A stretch of DNA of 45,632 nt from a virus. The stretch is taken from positions 1-45,632 of IMG/VR virus record IMGVR_UViG_3300028490_000014, one strand, 5' to 3'. Within the stretch, counting starts at the first letter, position 1; every line of letters starts with the position of its first letter. Below, piece after piece: positions 1 through 7,249 of this stretch. The translations under genes were made by a program, and so were the position numbers. The notes beneath the pieces were generated by a model. That model did not search any database. It was given only the letters and a program-made list of their open reading frames with translations, and was not told the origin of the DNA.

Positions 1-307
1 CACGTACTTGCTTCATACCAAATGTCTCATCTGGATACTCAGAACCATCACGTTTCTTAGCCATTCTAGTTGTAAGTCCATTAGCACCTTGGAACCACAT
101 AGTCTCTCTCTTTGGATACTTAGACTTACCGTCTGTATATTCAATCGTAAGCCCTACTGCTTCACTTGATGCTGACTCTGTTACATATGCTACTGTAATT
201 GCTACTGGATATAATCCACTTGGCGTACTAAAACTCGCTGCTTCTTCTTTGTTAATTGCTTCTGCTGCTTCTACCAACTCTGTGTTTACTGTAAAAAATT
301 TTGCCAT
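1..307 (-). CDS. ssDNA-binding-like recombination protein, copy 1 (partial)
   Basis: This is the N-terminal part of a protein whose full copy lies at 43983-44666; the rest runs off the left edge of the window. It starts MAKFFTVNTELVEAAEAINK and after about residue 10 is almost identical to the second copy. The protein sits directly downstream of a Sak4-like ATPase, where phages usually place a single-strand DNA-binding partner (inference from context and from the Gly-Phe-rich C-terminus of the full copy). The DNA identity to 44363-44666 is close to 98% by eye, with most changes silent. Confidence 0.6.
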   Translation of the reverse strand, partial: MAKFFTVNTELVEAAEAINKEEAASFSTPSGLYPVAITVAYVTESASSEAVGLTIEYTDGKSKYPKRETMWFQGANGLTTRMAKKRDGSEYPDETFGMKQVR

Positions 308-308
308 C

Positions 309-755
309 TTATTTTCCTTTTCCAAATCTTAATTTGTTTTCGTGCGAGAGTCTAATGCTCAACGCTTCTTCATATGTATCATATCTGCCGATATATTTAC
401 GACAAATTGAAACCTCATACCGTCCACCCTTTAGTCGTATTCCACGATTCTTAGGATTACGGTTCCTTGCATTCATAGTTGGTGTTGTCTCTCTGAGATT
501 ATCCCATCTGTTGTTCCTAGCATCCCTGTCTATGTGGTCTACATACTCTGGTATGCTTCCCGTCATATACATAAATGCTAGTCTGTGAGCAGCAACTCTC
601 TCGCCAGATATACGAATACGATAGTATCCATTAATGTGGTCTGAGCCTGTTGCTCCTGCTATTTTGCTATTGCGACCTTGCTTACTAGACAGCCAAGTGA
701 ATACACCAGTCAAAGGTTCATAATGAATTTCCTTTTTCACCTCTTCCTGGGTCAT
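309..755 (-). CDS. HNH homing endonuclease (HNH_3 plus AP2-like)
   Basis: A 148-aa free-standing HNH endonuclease. Residues about 50-100 carry the HNH_3-type core, with AAHRLAF, VDHIDRDARNNRWDNLR and an Asn-rich stretch. The C-terminal part (about 100-145, GGRYEVSICRKYIGRYDTYE) resembles the AP2 DNA-binding domain common in phage homing enzymes. It overlaps the upstream ATPase stop codon by 4 nt (ATGA), so translation is probably coupled. The gene is missing from the second copy of this locus at 44667, where the ATPase stop is followed almost at once by the ssDNA-binding-like gene. That makes it a clean insertion. It holds one CTTGGNTG-type motif (690). Confidence 0.85.
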   Translation of the reverse strand: MTQEEVKKEIHYEPLTGVFTWLSSKQGRNSKIAGATGSDHINGYYRIRISGERVAAHRLAFMYMTGSIPEYVDHIDRDARNNRWDNLRETTPTMNARNRNPKNRGIRLKGGRYEVSICRKYIGRYDTYEEALSIRLSHENKLRFGKGK

Positions 756-1441
756 TTTCTTATCTTCTCTAGTATGTAGCCTAGGTCTGCTTTCTCTACT
801 GAGTCTAGCTTCCGTGTTCTACTCTTTGCAAGCACTGTATCTGTTGGTTGCGTTCGCAATATACGTTCACCTTTATCATCTACTTCAAGATGCCATACAA
901 AATCAAACAGTGGAGCCATCTTTGTACCTAACTTTTTACCTATCATAGATATGGATGCTACTTCCTTCATCTGTTTAATAACAGACTCCTCCAGTGCAGA
1001 CATAAATATATTGTAACCCTTTAGGTCACGGAATGCTTTAACTAATGCAATCATTTCGCTCTGCGTTTCACCGTATAGCTTCAATGTATCCTGTCTACCA
1101 GAATATAGTTTGGGGTCATTCTTGAACTCTTTAAACATCATCTCACTAAGTTCAGTAAGTGAATCAATAAAGATGTTGTCGAATTTCTCCTGCATCTCCT
1201 TGGTTTGCATTGCTACAAACACACCGTGTAACTCCTCTAACTTGGTTGGCTCTACATATTGCAATTCAGCACCAGACTTCTCATCTAGGATTGATAACAA
1301 TCCAGACTCAAACGAGATGACTAATGTCCTACTCATATCTAGTGTACTTGCTAGTGTAGTTTTACCTATACCTGCATCAGAGAAAATCAGTGCCTTAACA
1401 CCATCGCTATGTATCGAATCTGCTTTTTTAATTTCAAGCAT
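752..1441 (-). CDS. Sak4-like RecA-fold ATPase, allele 1
   Basis: A 229-aa AAA_24/Sak4-type NTPase. The Walker A motif is DAGIGKTT (about residues 22-29) and a Walker B-like FDNIFIDS lies near residue 88. Sak4-type proteins are phage recombinases that work with a single-strand DNA-binding protein in annealing or replication. The gene overlaps the HNH gene downstream. A second version (44668-45357) shares the same architecture but only about half of its residues, although the DNA on both sides is nearly identical. The start follows a good ribosome-binding site (GGAAAGGAGT). Confidence 0.8.
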   Translation of the reverse strand: MLEIKKADSIHSDGVKALIFSDAGIGKTTLASTLDMSRTLVISFESGLLSILDEKSGAELQYVEPTKLEELHGVFVAMQTKEMQEKFDNIFIDSLTELSEMMFKEFKNDPKLYSGRQDTLKLYGETQSEMIALVKAFRDLKGYNIFMSALEESVIKQMKEVASISMIGKKLGTKMAPLFDFVWHLEVDDKGERILRTQPTDTVLAKSRTRKLDSVEKADLGYILEKIRK

Positions 1442-1462
1442 TCGTACTCCTTTCCTTGTTCT

Positions 1463-1468
1463 ATTATA
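1463..1468 (-). promoter_or_regulatory. Possible -10 box upstream of the Sak4-like gene
   Basis: A perfect TATAAT on the minus strand lies 21 nt upstream of the ATPase start, in the 81-nt gap after the primase gene. No convincing -35 box is visible. The corresponding spacer in the second copy of the locus is different in sequence, which lowers confidence. Confidence 0.3.
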
Positions 1469-1522
1469 GAATCTCTATAATTTGAATAACATACAGTTTA
1501 GAGCCATGTCTGTGGGCTTTTA

Positions 1523-3559
1523 CTACTTCTTACGCTTGATACTCTTTAAGATAGTACCTGCTAATTCTCTCTCTGGTAGAGGGTCTGCAATCTTAGAGTT
1601 TAATGCTCTAACTTTCTCCTCTACTACCTCATCACTAAGACCATCGTTCATCTTTAAGAGTGCAGCGTATCTGAATAGACTATTATTTCTATTACCATCC
1701 ACTGTCTCTGCGATAAAAAATCTCTCGATACCCTCAACATTGTCATACTTTTCTAGCTTCTTATGTACATCTTTCGCCTTGGTTGTGTTTGGTAGACATG
1801 GTCCTATTTCAAACCTCTTTGTGCCCTTGGATGTCCAAGTTTCAGCCAAGGTATACGGATAATACAACCTGGCTGCATCAGTAGCATTCATATCTGCTGG
1901 AACACCTGTTAAATTTATTACATTTATCATAAACGACCTAAAGGTTTCAGCATCAAGCTCTATCTTTTTATCAGCCAAGAGTATTACTCTAAATCTCTCA
2001 TTCACATCACCATTTTTTTCCTTCATATTGTTCTTGGTTGTAGATATAATACAACGATAGTCAGAGAAGAATGATTTAGCTACCTCAAAAGACATACCAC
2101 CATCGACATCTAAAATAATTAAATCTTGACTCTCTTCATAATTTTCATTTGACCTCTTTCCGTCTTTGAATGTACCTGCAGAATAGTTATGTACTCCTGT
2201 AGTTACCTTGGTGAGGTCATCGAACTTACCAGTAATAGTTTCGTACCCATCACCCATAGATTTACTAACACTTATTGTAACATTATCTTCGTCCGTATTG
2301 GTCATACTGTTTATACCATACCGTATAGTATTTCCATGCTTCTTCGTGAAGATTATGTGACCTATTGTGTCAGCGTATTCCTCTGCAAACATTATTGCAT
2401 CATCAACTGCTTTCATTGTGGTTGTATTCAATACTTTCTTTGCAAGCTCCTGTTTTGTAACAGGTACACTTGACTCAATAAGATAATGAACAAGCATTTC
2501 ATGTGGTGCATGGTCTTCCATGAATGCTTGTGCATAAGCACCACACTTATCTGTAAACTCTATTGCACCCTCTACGTCACTAACTTCTACATTTTTATGA
2601 CCTTCAAAGTATGCATACATTGCAGCCAAGCGTGACATCTTCCATGCCCTTCCACCCATCTCAGCTATGATTCCTTCTGGTGCTTCAACACCTATATATT
2701 TACGACCACACTCTTCATCATACTCGTAGTATCTATCTAGTGCATCTGGTGTCATAGATAAAGTAACTTCACCTTGGTCAAATACTTCTTTTATCTTACT
2801 TCTAAGCTTATCAAACTCATCCTCATTATTGGATGGTCTAAATCCAGAATCATATTTAGCCTTTGCTAGTGCATCAACCTCTTCTTTGCTAACTGATACT
2901 AAAAATGTACGTCTAGCGAGACCAGTAGCTAGTGCCCTAGATAACAACTCTTTCTCCTTGGATGCAGAGTGTACACCAACAGGTGAACCGTAAACTATTA
3001 TGTTTGCTGGAACGCCATAAACAGAGGGGATAGGTTTGCCTCTATTAGACTTAGCTCCAGACTCACCCTTCTCCCAGGCTATAGTTATGTCAGAGAAGAA
3101 TTCCACTGAACCAACATTGGATAACATATCCTGTATCTCTGGTATCTTTAGACACGATACTCCGTATCCAACAGTAGATATATTTACCCTGTTTTGCAAG
3201 AAGCCTTCTGGAGTAGCTCTCTGAAACTCAAACTCTGGCAGTGGAACTGCATCATCTGGGTTAGATGAATTGAATTTGGAATACCTCTTCGTTAGTTCAG
3301 ATGAATACGCCATAGCTGCACCACTAAAACATTGCTTTGCTAAATCCACACTTCTATCTTTACCCTTACCCGATGGAGCTAGAGTAAGACCAAAGTAATT
3401 AACGAGGACACTGGAACCAGATATGGTACTATACTTTACTCTATTAATTGATGTGAATGCACCCATAAGATAGTGGATTGAATTCATTACTATCATTGGA
3501 TGTATTCCTGGGTCTTCCTTATATATTAAATCAGATATTGCTTTGACTGCAGAATTCAT
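1523..3559 (-). CDS. Primase/helicase: DUF3987-like ATPase plus AEP-like primase
   Basis: A 678-aa protein with two parts. The N-terminal half resembles DUF3987 ATPases, with a P-loop variant APSGKGKDRS near residues 60-70. The C-terminal third resembles archaeo-eukaryotic-type primases (prim-pol): LIILDVDGG, then ISTTKN, then ERFRVILLADK, which are the acidic, Ser/His-like and Arg/Asp motifs of that fold. It probably makes primers and may drive unwinding for replication. The order ATPase first and primase second is the reverse of the usual arrangement. Its 3' end is repeated at 45434-45632. Domain assignment rests on motifs only. Confidence 0.65.
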   Translation of the reverse strand: MNSAVKAISDLIYKEDPGIHPMIVMNSIHYLMGAFTSINRVKYSTISGSSVLVNYFGLTLAPSGKGKDRSVDLAKQCFSGAAMAYSSELTKRYSKFNSSNPDDAVPLPEFEFQRATPEGFLQNRVNISTVGYGVSCLKIPEIQDMLSNVGSVEFFSDITIAWEKGESGAKSNRGKPIPSVYGVPANIIVYGSPVGVHSASKEKELLSRALATGLARRTFLVSVSKEEVDALAKAKYDSGFRPSNNEDEFDKLRSKIKEVFDQGEVTLSMTPDALDRYYEYDEECGRKYIGVEAPEGIIAEMGGRAWKMSRLAAMYAYFEGHKNVEVSDVEGAIEFTDKCGAYAQAFMEDHAPHEMLVHYLIESSVPVTKQELAKKVLNTTTMKAVDDAIMFAEEYADTIGHIIFTKKHGNTIRYGINSMTNTDEDNVTISVSKSMGDGYETITGKFDDLTKVTTGVHNYSAGTFKDGKRSNENYEESQDLIILDVDGGMSFEVAKSFFSDYRCIISTTKNNMKEKNGDVNERFRVILLADKKIELDAETFRSFMINVINLTGVPADMNATDAARLYYPYTLAETWTSKGTKRFEIGPCLPNTTKAKDVHKKLEKYDNVEGIERFFIAETVDGNRNNSLFRYAALLKMNDGLSDEVVEEKVRALNSKIADPLPERELAGTILKSIKRKK

Positions 3560-3749
3560 CTAGTTCCTCCTTTAATTCTTTTACTGGTCTCATCATAAAT
3601 ACCATATTTCCAGTATTGATTTCTAATCCCAGGCTATCTTTGTAGGCTGTATAGTACTTTCCTTCTTCGGAGTAAGCAATTCCAACGTACCTTTCTGAGA
3701 CAATCCAGACTGCTTCTCTTCCGTTTGCTTGTTTAAATTTATCTTGCAC
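3531..3749 (-). CDS. Small hypothetical protein overlapping the primase start
   Basis: A 72-aa reading frame starting MQDKFKQANGREAVWIV that overlaps the wHTH gene (3623-3943) by 127 nt and the primase start by 29 nt. The composition is protein-like (acidic C-terminus KELKEELDEFC). Long overlaps are common in this phage but 127 nt is more than most, so the real start may be further inside, or this frame may not be expressed. I do not recognise a family. Confidence 0.4.
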   Translation of the reverse strand: MQDKFKQANGREAVWIVSERYVGIAYSEEGKYYTAYKDSLGLEINTGNMVFMMRPVKELKEELDEFCSQSNI

Positions 3750-3943
3750 TCTTCTTTCCTTTTTATTTTTAACATTCTATATTTAGTACCATCCTGCGAT
3801 ACATATATCTTTTTTATATAGTTATTCTCAACCAAGTACTTCAATGCTACTTTTACTGTGGTGTCCCCTATTCCAGTAAGCACAACCAAGCGTGATACGC
3901 TAAGAGTAGTCATCAATGTCTTACCACTACAGTGATTTGCCAT
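3623..3943 (-). CDS. Winged-helix DNA-binding protein (replication or transcription)
   Basis: A 106-aa product with a clear winged-helix pattern: LSVSRLVVLTGIGDTTVKVA as recognition part and LVENNYIKKIYV as wing, followed by a basic, Gln-rich tail. Proteins of this shape just upstream of a primase are usually replication initiators or early regulators. The ATG at 3943 is probably not the true start. The frame stays open upstream to about 4046 and reads SKLFPVVQAAGIVIPNSSAF then LVHIV, which supplies the missing first helix, but I see no ATG, GTG or TTG in that extension. Confidence 0.55.
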   Translation of the reverse strand: MANHCSGKTLMTTLSVSRLVVLTGIGDTTVKVALKYLVENNYIKKIYVSQDGTKYRMLKIKRKEECKINLNKQTEEKQSGLSQKGTLELLTPKKESTIQPTKIAWD

Positions 3944-4070
3944 TACTATGTGTACTAAAAATGCTGATGAATTTGGAATAACTATTCCTGCAGCCTGAAC
4001 GACTGGAAATAATTTACTTAACTTTGCAATGTTTACCTGAGTTTATTTATTTAAGTATTGGAAGAGGATG

Positions 4071-4158
4071 GGTCTCAAGCATCCTGCTCTGTTGTAAAAT
4101 ACTTAGAGGAGCTCAACCAAGTAAGACCTGATTGAATTCCGACAAGAGGCTTGAGACC
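4071..4158. repeat. 10-bp perfect inverted repeat with a structured interior
   Basis: GGTCTCAAGC (4071-4080) and GCTTGAGACC (4149-4158) form a perfect 10-bp stem around about 68 nt that can fold further (TACTT/AAGTA, and CTCTGTTGT against ACAAGAG). A competing hairpin AGGATG/CATCCT overlaps the left arm. It lies in the 431-nt gap 3944-4374, which holds no gene and looks like a structured RNA or an origin-type site. The strand cannot be fixed, although terminators further right read on the plus strand. Confidence 0.6.
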
Positions 4159-4240
4159 CTCTAAATATTCGTTCCATATTGTACGTAATTATCCCTAAAT
4201 TTTTTCTTAATTTTCTTGAGTAACCTTAATCAAAACTTAA

Positions 4241-4288
4241 ATAGGGGGGTCCAAATCTGACCCCATAGGGGGGTCGGAATCCGACTAC
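4241..4288. repeat. Two tandem 24-bp G-rich repeats
   Basis: Two adjacent 24-bp units, 4241-4264 and 4265-4288, share ATAGGGGGGTC followed by AATC(T/C)GAC. Each contains a run of six G, very unusual in this AT-rich genome. GGGGTC/GACCCC pairs also make a dyad across the units. They may be iteron-like binding sites of a replication or regulatory protein (inference). Confidence 0.6.
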
Positions 4289-4294
4289 ATACTA

Positions 4295-4322
4295 CTCTCC
4301 TAAAGGAGAGAGGGTTTTTTAC
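4295..4322 (+). terminator. Rho-independent terminator (plus strand)
   Basis: A stem CTCTCC/GGAGAG with loop TAAA is followed on the plus strand by AGGGTTTTTT and a further T-rich stretch. No plus-strand gene lies upstream, so it would end a non-coding transcript from the 4050-4290 region. Confidence 0.55.
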
Positions 4323-4338
4323 TTTTTTGTTTTATATG

Positions 4339-4376
4339 ACGAGCTTCGCCCTTCGGGCTACGCTCGTATTATTTTT
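4339..4376. terminator. Strong interrupted hairpin downstream of 4375-4713
   Basis: ACGAGC (4339-4344) pairs with GCTCGT (4362-4367) and GCCC (4348-4351) with GGGC (4355-4358) around a TTC loop. It starts a few nt beyond the stop of the leftward gene at 4375. The T-rich tail (ATTATTTTT) is on the plus-strand side, so it best fits a rightward terminator, possibly acting in both directions. Confidence 0.5.
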
Positions 4377-4713
4377 ACTTCTTTACTTTGATACTTCTTA
4401 CTACAATTTCTGGCTTTCTTAATAAGTCAATATCAGAATCCATTAAATCATACTTTCGTTGTAGTTCTTTCATATCTACATTACCTTTACGTTTATGCTC
4501 TGCTACTTCTAATAACTCAAACGTAAACCCTTGGCTGTGATATTGAAGCAATGCTTCTTTTGCAATCTTCATTCTTTCAGTGTATTCATCAACTACTTTC
4601 TTGGCTGCCATATAAGCACCCTCTGTTTCTACTGATTGAGCTTTCATATAATCATACTCTTGGTCTAGTGCTTCCATACGTTCTAATTCTTGTTCTGCTT
4701 TTAACTCTTCCAT
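4375..4713 (-). CDS. Hypothetical coiled-coil protein
   Basis: A 112-aa, highly charged, helix-rich protein (MEELKAEQELERMEALDQEY) with heptad-like spacing through about residue 60, ending in a basic SIKVKK tail. It overlaps the helicase stop by 13 nt and is the last gene of the helicase cluster before the structured gap. Phage genes of this shape in replication clusters are often annotated as nuclease or recombination accessory factors, but nothing here proves a function. Confidence 0.65.
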   Translation of the reverse strand: MEELKAEQELERMEALDQEYDYMKAQSVETEGAYMAAKKVVDEYTERMKIAKEALLQYHSQGFTFELLEVAEHKRKGNVDMKELQRKYDLMDSDIDLLRKPEIVVRSIKVKK

Positions 4714-6191
4714 GATTGTCCTCCTAAGACGTTATCTCGAAACCAAGTGGGATAATTTCTTATTCCTCCAAATTTCTTTCCTTCTTTTAGCATCTTAGTC
4801 AATCGTGACCTAAGAGCACCTACACTCATCCAAGATATAGTCGGTGTAATACCTTCCATAATCCATTTAACCTTACTCATCTTATGCTCTTGGTTGTAAA
4901 AGCTCTCATAGAGCTCAGAAGCAGCCACTATAAGCTCTAAATGTGTTCGGGCATACCTGAACCTCCATAGCCTTGCTTTTTGGCTTGTAGCCTCTCCTGC
5001 GAAGATATGTTCTTTATCTAGTATTTCACGTTCAACTATGAAATCATGTGGATATACAGAATCCATATAGTCAATTACATTTTCTCTACATCTATATGTC
5101 TCCTCTTTAGCTTCCTTCTTGGTTGCATATACTATGAATGGTTCATTATATAAACCATGGTCAGTTGTGCTTCTACACATATCTAATATCAGTGCTCTAT
5201 CACTAGATTCCTTGGTTGTTCGTAACACACGTCCAATCATTTGAGTATATAGAGAACGAATTTTAGTCGGTCTACAATTAATAATCACATTACAGTCTGG
5301 AAAATCCCAGCCTGTGGTTAATTTTCCCATACTGACTAGTACAGATATGTCATCCATAGACTTACCCTCAAATGCATCCATCATCAACTCATTACTCTTG
5401 GCTGTCTGTTTAGAGTGAACACTTCCAACAGAAACTCCATTTTCAGAGAACACTCTAGCTAATTCATCACATTGAGATATGCCACTAACAAATACTATAG
5501 CTTTCTTGCCACTTGCGTGCTCCATATAAGCCTCTACGACAGATTGTCGATACTCATCATTCCCAAGTAGGTCATCGAGCTCAGAATCACTGTAGTCACC
5601 AGATGTTTTTATGGCATCCAAGTCTATAGATTGACCTGCTTTACAGATAATTGTGTCTGCAGGCATCAGGAATCCAGAATCAGTCAAACTCTTAATATCA
5701 GTAAAACTACATAATTCATAGTCTTTCAATGCAACACCAAATCCATCGTATGGTGTAGCACTAGTACCCACGATTGCACTTGGCTGTACCTTAGCAATTA
5801 GCTTTTTGAATCGTTCACCTGATACTCCTATGTGTAATTCATCCTTGATAACTAAGTCTGCTTTGAAGTTAATCTTGGCTGCTCTCTTATCGAATGTTTG
5901 ATCCATCCATATTTGTACTCGCTCATTTTCATCATAGCGTTCATCCATTCCTGACTTGAGTATGCTATGTTTGATACCCATAGCATCCAAGTGAGAAGAT
6001 AACTGCATAACTAGTTTAGATATATTGACAGAGATGACTATTTTGTCTGAACTTCTTATTCTACATAGTTCAGCAATAATTACTGACTTACCAGCCCCAG
6101 TTTGGGCATCAATAGCTATACGAGTAGAACCAAATGCTAATGCACCTTCACAGTAATCAACTATTTCTTGTTGGTATGGACGTAGTTTCAT
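4701..6191 (-). CDS. SF2 DEAD/DEAH-type DNA helicase
   Basis: A 496-aa superfamily 2 helicase. Motif I is AQTGAGKS (about residues 29-36), motif II is DELH (about 117), motif III is GTSATP (about 143), and motif VI QMIGRVLRT lies near residue 320. This is the set seen in phage UvsW/D10-like branch-migration or replication helicases. It starts at 6191 and overlaps the 47-aa gene upstream by 4 nt (ATGA). It probably works on replication forks or recombination intermediates together with the nuclease at 6506-7249. Confidence 0.85.
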   Translation of the reverse strand: MKLRPYQQEIVDYCEGALAFGSTRIAIDAQTGAGKSVIIAELCRIRSSDKIVISVNISKLVMQLSSHLDAMGIKHSILKSGMDERYDENERVQIWMDQTFDKRAAKINFKADLVIKDELHIGVSGERFKKLIAKVQPSAIVGTSATPYDGFGVALKDYELCSFTDIKSLTDSGFLMPADTIICKAGQSIDLDAIKTSGDYSDSELDDLLGNDEYRQSVVEAYMEHASGKKAIVFVSGISQCDELARVFSENGVSVGSVHSKQTAKSNELMMDAFEGKSMDDISVLVSMGKLTTGWDFPDCNVIINCRPTKIRSLYTQMIGRVLRTTKESSDRALILDMCRSTTDHGLYNEPFIVYATKKEAKEETYRCRENVIDYMDSVYPHDFIVEREILDKEHIFAGEATSQKARLWRFRYARTHLELIVAASELYESFYNQEHKMSKVKWIMEGITPTISWMSVGALRSRLTKMLKEGKKFGGIRNYPTWFRDNVLGGQSWKS

Positions 6192-6331
6192 CGTTTCATC
6201 TCCTCATACTCAATCATATATTTAGCATAGGCAACCAAGATTTCTGTGTCATAAAACATAAATGACAGTTCTTTTTCATCAATCGCTCTTTTGTATAGTT
6301 GTTTCAGTTCTGCAAGTTGTGTGCGTGTCAT
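6188..6331 (-). CDS. Small hypothetical protein (47 aa)
   Basis: A short gene, MTRTQLAELKQLYKRAIDEK then ELSFMFYDTE..., rich in Glu, Lys and Tyr and likely helical. It is preceded by a strong ribosome-binding site (AAGGAGGAG) and its TGA overlaps the helicase ATG, which supports real translation. It overlaps the end of 6279-6509 by 53 nt. Function unknown. Confidence 0.6.
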   Translation of the reverse strand: MTRTQLAELKQLYKRAIDEKELSFMFYDTEILVAYAKYMIEYEEMKR

Positions 6332-6509
6332 GTAACTCCTCCTTATATGCGTATATTTGTCCAACCAGTTCTACACCAGCACCTTTACTCTTTACTTTTA
6401 TTCTTGTAATTAAAAACTCACTCCACAACTCAACATATACTGCATTAATAGCTTCGAGATTGAGTACAATCTCTGTGCTTCGCAGTATATCTTCGTCGCT
6501 TATATTCAC
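6279..6509 (-). CDS. Hypothetical protein (76 aa)
   Basis: Starts MNISDEDILRSTEIVLNLEA, coupled by an ATGA overlap to the nuclease gene upstream. The body is compact and mixed helix/strand with no motif I recognise. The last 17 codons overlap the next small gene in another frame. Confidence 0.5.
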   Translation of the reverse strand: MNISDEDILRSTEIVLNLEAINAVYVELWSEFLITRIKVKSKGAGVELVGQIYAYKEELHDTHTTCRTETTIQKSD

Positions 6510-7249
6510 GACCTACCCCATTTAAGACCTAGAGTCTTGGCTGTATCGTCACGTTTACGCTTACACACATGACTGTAATCACAATAGTAAGCACACTTAG
6601 AATCTACATACATTCCATCTTTTACAAATCGTGGCATCACATTCTCACACTTAGGTGGTAATTTGCTTGCATCGAGATACTCTTCTAACTCTTTAATCTT
6701 GGCTGCCATATATGCCTCAATCTCTTCTGTAGTCATGATATTACACTCGACTATTTGGTATGCAGATGCAGGATGAGTGGGCTTTACAGGGTCCCAGTCA
6801 GTGATGAAGCAATGAGCCTCAGCAGTGAAATCTCCTCCAAGCAACCAGTTGTATACAGCCATTTGAATGTTGATTCTGTGGTCTTTTTTGTTTGATTTGA
6901 AAGTGGCATATGCAGATGCACTCATCCCTTTCCAGTCAAATATTACATGGTCCATGTAATCAACCAAGTCAGTCTTACCATTAATCATGTAGTCATTAAG
7001 TGGACGTTCTACACGTTCCTCCTGCACAAATCTACCACTCTTGGTACTTGGATGTGACTTAAACATGTGCTCCATACCCATATGGAATATAGAGCCTATA
7101 GCTCCCCTTCCAAATGTACCTGGCTTAGGACTTTCAGTCGCAGCCAAGTAGAGTTCTAAAATATCTTTACTAAATGATGATGCAGAGATAGTCTTGGCTG
7201 CACGTACTCCATCATAAAATTTATACTTTGTTATATGTTCTCTAATCAT
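6506..7249 (-). CDS. PD-(D/E)XK nuclease, RecB/Cas4-like
   Basis: A 247-aa nuclease. GKTDLVDYMDHVIFDWKG carries the D...(D/E)xK catalytic pattern (about residues 91-108), followed by a Gln/Tyr helix (INIQMAVYNWLL). The C-terminal end has a Cys cluster (CENVMP, then KCAYYCDYSHVCKRK), which recalls the Fe-S or Zn clusters of Cas4/AddB-like nucleases. A phage exonuclease of this type supplies single-stranded ends for Sak4-type recombination. The gene overlaps its neighbours on both sides by 4 nt, so it belongs to the helicase/VWA/MoxR operon. Confidence 0.75.
   Translation of the reverse strand: MIREHITKYKFYDGVRAAKTISASSFSKDILELYLAATESPKPGTFGRGAIGSIFHMGMEHMFKSHPSTKSGRFVQEERVERPLNDYMINGKTDLVDYMDHVIFDWKGMSASAYATFKSNKKDHRINIQMAVYNWLLGGDFTAEAHCFITDWDPVKPTHPASAYQIVECNIMTTEEIEAYMAAKIKELEEYLDASKLPPKCENVMPRFVKDGMYVDSKCAYYCDYSHVCKRKRDDTAKTLGLKWGRS

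Noticed and set aside
1-1721. Exact terminal redundancy as in T7 direct terminal repeats
   Set aside because: The two ends differ by a whole gene and by a diverged ATPase allele, so they cannot be exact packaging repeats of one molecule.
4241-4288. CRISPR-like array
   Set aside because: Only two units, directly adjacent with no spacers, and no cas genes. The Cas4-like nuclease is part of the phage recombination operon.
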